Shown: positions 59,691 through 64,000 of the stretch, in pieces
Layout of the letters: each line of letters starts with the position of its first letter
Position numbering within the stretch: position 1 is the stretch's first letter
Origin: Trissonchulus latispiculum
Taxonomy: Eukaryota > Nematoda > Enoplea > Enoplida > Ironidae
Assembly: GCA_030248195.1 (NCBI GenBank)
Contig: JASAND010000480.1
Coordinates: forward strand, 21,549 to 85,548
Direction: 5' to 3'
Length of the DNA: 64,000 nt
Translations under genes and position numbers: made by a program
The notes under the pieces: model-generated
Told to the model about the DNA's origin: nothing
Database searches by the model: none
What the model saw: only the letters and a program-made list of their open reading frames with translations

Positions 59691-60310
59691 ATTTTTAGAA
59701 AAATTACTATTCCAAAAATATCGAGTGTCAGGCATTTTGCAACTGAAACAGGCCATTAAACAGAAAAACTAAAGCCCTTTTCAAAACTATTCCCGAAGCA
59801 TTCCGACATATACACATGGTTGCTTATCAAAAGGGCCTCAAAAATTAACAGTTGACTTGAAAATTCGCCACGTATACGCATGGAAGCTAAAACGCATCAC
59901 TGATCGACCCAAAAAATATCTGAACTAACTCTGAAAATTGGTCAAAAAAAGTGAAAACAGAGGGGGAGGAGGGGGTAGAAAAAGTCCAACATTGCGTAAA
60001 AATTATATACGAGTCGCAAAAATTACTGTATACAGGCTCCATAAATTGACTATTAGGACACTAGGACGTAGAAAAGGTCAGAAAAACACAAACTTCAAAA
60101 CTTTCGTAAAAAATCGGGGGGAGGTAGAAAAACTCCAACATTACTTCAAAGTTATATACGTATATCCAAAATTTGGAGAAAATAACGTCTAGATCTCACT
60201 AATATTGCGCAAAACTGAATATTATGACCTAAAAACGTAATAGTAGGCTACACAGAGCTATAAAAATACCAGAAAAACACAAAATTTGAAAATTTCGTGA
60301 AAATCCGAAG
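59691..60310. other. Unassigned, AT-rich
   Basis: Two weakly similar blocks (CCAACATTGCGTAAAAATTA near 59,987 and CCAACATTACTTCAAAGTTA near 60,136) suggest a diverged tandem duplication. No gene. Confidence 0.4.
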
Positions 60311-60312
60311 AT

Positions 60313-60342
60313 TGCCGGTTCGAGTCCTGTCACGGTCGCCAA
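60313..60342 (+). repeat. tRNA 3'-half-like fragment
   Basis: GCCGGTTCGAGTCCTGTCAC followed by GGTCGCCA carries a box B (GGTTCGAGTCC) and a CCA-like end. No matching 5' half precedes it, and the T stem has a mismatch. Confidence 0.35.
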
Positions 60343-60725
60343 ATATTAACTACCGGCTGACTGTCCGGTATCAAACCGATAGTCAGGGGCGAATCGATGC
60401 AGGTAAAAGCCTATAGGGTGCAACGCTCTACACAACTAGACCCCTAATGGCCTACCCTAATAGAAATGAAAAGGCATCATTGTTTACTGGAAGACTTACA
60501 ATTTACTGGATGAGATGGCAAATCATTCCACAAAGCATAATCGTATAAGTAACATATGCCCGCAGGCGACTGCACTCTGACAAACATGTACACCAACTGA
60601 TTGTATAAGACAAAGCACTGTCTAGACAGGTCTGATGACTCATCATGCGAAACTGATGGTTCACACACAACAGTAAGAAAGCTTCTTCATTTGTTTAAAT
60701 GAAATACACTTCGAATAGCGCGATA
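60343..60725. mobile_element. Composite palindromic element, collapsed copy
   Basis: Joins the equivalents of 53,158-53,267 and 53,661-53,935 directly and lacks the middle. It begins TATTAACTACCGGCTGACTG and ends AATAGCGCGATAT. Confidence 0.75.
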
Positions 60726-60930
60726 TTTAATAATATAAAGGCTTATATACGGGCATTTACTAATTTTATTTGGCTTTCATAACGTAAATGGGCAATGCAA
60801 GGTTGATAATTGGCAGCTTCTGAAAGTGCTCTAGAATAAATCGTGGAAGGGAAAAATTCTGAAAAGCATCCAATTCCCGTTTTGATTTTCTACTGATCGA
60901 TTATATATACAACTCAATAACTCATCTTAA

Positions 60931-61915
60931 GGTGGTGATTCCTTTTGGAGACATCAACTTTGAACCGTTGCTACTCATTCATTACTATTAAGAGTTAAGA
61001 AGCCATATTTATATCGAAATGAAGCCAAATATTTTCTCTTTCTAATGAATACAGTGAACATAACTTTAGTTCTTGGAAATTATTTTACTGCATATTCGAA
61101 GTAATTTAATTTTCCAGATTTTTGCAGACTGAAGCAAATTTTTTCGTGAGGCGTCGACCATATCATTCGATTCCACTATCAAATAGCTGGGTACCCTTTT
61201 TTAATTATTATGAAACGGCTCTTCGTTATAAAGAAATTAACTAAAATGTACGCGCAACCTGGATTTTGCCTACTTTTCCCAACTTTGGCAAGCGACCACT
61301 TTAGCTCGAAAGCAGCAATCGGGGCAACTAAAAAAGGGTTCCTGGGTATTTTTGTGCAAAACACGTCCAGTAAGTGGCAACTTTCTAGCTGGCATAGTAA
61401 ATGCTCCACAATGGCTGGAAAAAATTTGGTCATGTTTTTTGCAAAAACTACATTTTTTATGACAGCAGCGTAAGGGATAGCATTTAGAAGATTACAATGC
61501 CATGAATAATCGGCCCCGACGAGTCCTTCAAATTGACACCATTAGTTTAATTTTACGGCTTGCGCAGCTCAAGATATGGCGGATTATATGATTTCTGCAA
61601 AAATGACAAGTTTTCAACGCCAAAATAAGAAAGTGAGCTATATTTCACTGTAGAGAGAAGCTAGAAAGGTCCTTCAAAAAGCAAAAATGTAGAACTCAAC
61701 AAGATCTTTCGAATGCATACAATCATAGCTATGCAGCTACTGTCTAATTGTTAAAAATCTACAAAAACTGCCCTGAACGGAGACGTCGAAACTTTGAAGC
61801 GGGATTGCGCGGAGGGTGTTAGAATGCTAAGAGAACTTATTTTGGAAAGTTTCATCAAATTTCATCTTGATTTGTGCCGTCAACCAATAATATGTGCCCA
61901 AAAGGAATCACCACC
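60931..61915. mobile_element. TTAA-flanked TIR element 1
   Basis: GGTGGTGATTCCTTTTGG starts at 60,931 and its exact inverse ends at 61,915. TTAA flanks both sides (60,927-60,930 and 61,916-61,919). TTAA duplications are typical of piggyBac and Kolobok elements. About 985 bp, no transposase recognised. Confidence 0.8.
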
Positions 61916-61932
61916 TTAACTAATCTTTTTAA

Positions 61933-62850
61933 GGTGGCGCTTGCACTATCGGGATTATAGATATAGAATTAAGACCGATAGCTCAATTTTAAAGAAATCT
62001 CAACTAAGCTTACTTTGGTTGGCGGGGCATCGTTTGACAAAGTTTCGGCAACTGAGACCACGTGCTTGAGTAGCTACCGGTATGGCTTAAAATTTCGAAA
62101 TTTTATTAAAGCTTCAAACGACAACGTCGAATGCACTAGGTGAAAGAGCAAAAAAAGTCCGTTACAACGATGCGCATATCTCTCCTGTAAGTGGTTGCAA
62201 TCAAAAGTTACAGGCGGTTGAATATATGACAAAGTTACGTTTACCATTCCCAACGCGAATGCTAATGTAAAAACCAATCGTTCGGCAATGAATTCCACAG
62301 GGCTTTTCACGTTGCTTTTGTGTTGGACTTGTTTATTATTTTATGAAATACACTGTGCGACTTATTAAAAGCATAATATTTGCGAAAAACTGAAGTGATT
62401 AGTGCGAAATTTTTCATTTTGATTTTCTCATAAATGCTACGACCAAACTCGCTCAAATTTTGCATGCACGTTTATTTGACGGGTACGTAGGGGCAATTTT
62501 TTAGTTTTTGTTTAAATCGTATATTCTGTGATATATTGACTTTCAAAGTTTTCGAATACTCATAAAATACTCAAAACTGCATAAATCGAAAAACTGAACA
62601 AATTGCCCCTGCGTTATGTTCATTTACGCATTTGTGCCAAATTTGAGCTAATTTCATTCAGCCGTTAATGAGTGACAGCGTTTTGAAAATTTCAGCTTAT
62701 CCCTCTAGTGTAAGTCGCAAGCCAAGCACTGGATTATTCAAATTCTACATATTGTTAGCATTTAGCACCAGTTACCTATGCCGAAAGTTTTAAATAGATT
62801 CGTTGGAAAATAAACTCAGGAGAACCGTTCCCGGTAATGCAAGCGCACCC
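61933..62850. mobile_element. TTAA-flanked TIR element 2
   Basis: GGTGGCGCTTGCACTATCGG (61,933) and the inverse of GGGTGCGCTTGCATTACCGG (ending 62,850) are imperfect terminal repeats, flanked by TTAA at 61,929-61,932 and 62,851-62,854. It shares the opening GGTGGYG with element 1, only 17 bp away. No transposase. Confidence 0.75.
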
Positions 62851-62860
62851 TTAAACATTT

Positions 62861-62910
62861 GAATTGCTGAATTTTCACGATTTCAAAAAATTGTTCAACT
62901 TCTGGGGGGC
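62861..62910. repeat. Repeat tail R4, third copy
   Basis: GAATTGCTGAATTTTCACGA and CAACTTCTGGGG match the sequence following the TTG array at 52,553. Confidence 0.65.
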
Positions 62911-62915
62911 TAGCC

Positions 62916-63199
62916 CATAGGTGTACCACCTGTTTGGGTTGGGTGCATAGGTGTACCTGGGAGGGGGTGGGAGGGAATCCCTCCCCCCAAATGGAAAAGT
63001 GCCGACCCCACCCTCGAAATTTTGCAGGCAGACCCCACCCCCAAATGGCCAAATTTTTTTCTAAATTTTTGACCAAAAATTTTGTACCCCCCCCCCCAAA
63101 TTCGATTTTTGCGGACCCACCCCACCTCAAAACGGCTGACCCTACTCACCCTAATTTCGGCTACCCCCTCTCCCAACTTTTTCTCAAGGTACACCTATG
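62916..63199. mobile_element. CATAGGTGTA-family MITE pieces
   Basis: Left ends CATAGGTGTACC at 62,916 and again at 62,946 face a right end GGTACACCTATG finishing at 63,199. The flanks do not match, so the pieces may come from nested copies. Confidence 0.6.
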
Positions 63200-63347
63200 C
63201 CAACTTTCCAAGACTTATCACCCCCCAGACCCAAAGTTCCACGGAAACTATGCATAGGCGTAACGGAGATTTGGGGGCTGGCCTGGGGAGGCTTCCCAAT
63301 ACATTTTTGGGGGACGCCCTCAGCGGCCGTTGCATAAAAGTGATTAG

Positions 63348-63799
63348 CATAGGTGTAACGGGGATTTTGCCCCCTTTTAGACCTCACCTAAATCCCCCCA
63401 AGCCTCCCCCAAAAACGTTTTCTATTTTTAAGCCAAAAATAGCATTTTCACCCATTGCTAATACCAAAAAACTTCCAACCATTAAGTAATTTTAACATTA
63501 GACAGGAGCTTTACTTTACTTTCAAACTAGAAAACTTGATTGCCAACATGTTTCTTACTCCCAAATAAGATCAATATTGAGTCAGAACGTCCATAAAACT
63601 GTTGAATTACATCTATTTCTCGCAATAATGAACACTTTATGCCAACAATTTGGAGATTCGGAACATGTTTGCAAAATGTACCCTAAAAACAGTTGGGAGA
63701 GGGGCCCGGGGAGCCCCCAAACCTTTTTTGGGGTGGTTTCAAAAATGGCTGGACGCTGGAGCCGGGGGTGGGTGCCCCCCCCCCCAAATTACACCTATG
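63348..63799. mobile_element. CATAGGTGTA-family MITE, copy 4
   Basis: CATAGGTGTAACG starts at 63,348; TTACACCTATG ends at 63,799. GTGATTAG is duplicated exactly at 63,340-63,347 and 63,800-63,807. It sits within an older piece that begins CATAGGCGTAACGG at about 63,252. The interior shares the CAATATTGAGTCAGAA block with 32,936-33,115. Confidence 0.85.
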
Positions 63800-63807
63800 G
63801 TGATTAG

Positions 63808-64000
63808 TTGTTTAGTGTAGCAGTTTTTCGAATAAAACTTTTCTGCAGTGCACCGTTTTTGGAGATTTTGGTACCAAATCCAAATCGTAGCTGTGGAAGT
63901 GCTTTATCCAACAATCATGAAATATTTAATTTATCCTCGCTGGCTCATTCAGTCAACGGAAAACTTTGAACGCAGTCGAATAAATTTTCTTAACTTTTTA
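63808..64000. other. Unassigned edge of window
   Basis: No feature is recognised. Confidence 0.4.

Overview
The window looks like animal nuclear DNA that is dense in repeats. Supporting signs are GT-AG introns, a rhodopsin-type GPCR, a Penelope-like retroelement, a tRNA-derived repeat, long TA and TTG microsatellites, and transposons of at least four cut-and-paste types. There are no operons or bacterial signals. The species cannot be named from the sequence, though a large invertebrate genome is the most natural guess. Very little is host coding sequence. Probable host genes are a GPCR (minus strand, about 48.1-50.4 kb) and a broken exon resembling RNase P subunit RPP30 (13.7-13.9 kb). Weaker candidates are a small cysteine-rich secreted-like locus (17.2-17.8 kb) and an unrecognised minus-strand locus with a decayed zinc knuckle (58.1-59.7 kb).

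Layout. 0-6.8 kb: mostly unassigned, with a fold-back element (1.9-2.3 kb) and a 291-bp tandem duplication. 6.8-7.4 kb: a TIR element flanked by CAG. 7.5-12.9 kb: pieces of decayed Penelope-like elements mixed with TA arrays and paired direct repeats. 13.4-14.1 kb: GC-rich block, RPP30-like exon, hAT-type MITE. 15.4-16.4 kb and 38.3-39.9 kb: two satellite-like arrays built from the word CTACTGG/CCAGTAG. Each array ends in the same CACTCTTAAAAGT terminus in opposite orientation, so they may be the two ends of one 24.5-kb element. 22.97-35.98 kb: a hAT-type element (8-bp duplication GGGTGACC) split by a 10.7-kb Mutator-like element (23,452-34,139; 9-bp duplication TTCCTTTAG; inverted repeats of about 250 bp).

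The Mutator-like element carries a minus-strand transposase gene. Its protein joins the D-D-E core to a Cys/His zinc finger and then a domain with the Cys and His boxes of ubiquitin-specific proteases. The gene has a clean phase-0 intron but is broken by a 1-nt deletion and one stop codon. I consider this transposase plus deubiquitinase-like architecture the most interesting content of the window.

40.1-47.5 kb: related TIR elements with 3-bp CTG duplications, each filled with its own repeated word. One (44,171-47,111) carries four copies of a tRNA-Gln-like sequence whose anticodon position reads CTA. 52-54 kb: a 414-bp TTG array and a large composite palindrome. 54.3-56.8 kb: gene-free, strongly A-rich on the plus strand. 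56.8-57.8 kb: a hAT element made of GGCCAATGGCC/GGCCGTTGGCC words with perfect 8-bp duplications. 60.9-62.9 kb: two adjacent elements flanked by TTAA. 62.9-63.8 kb: MITEs with CATAGGTGTA termini, a family also found at 24.4, 33.2 and 37.4 kb.

A theme runs through the window. Many mobile elements carry a private short word, repeated in both orientations near their ends, while their terminal repeats and target duplications fall into a few shared classes.
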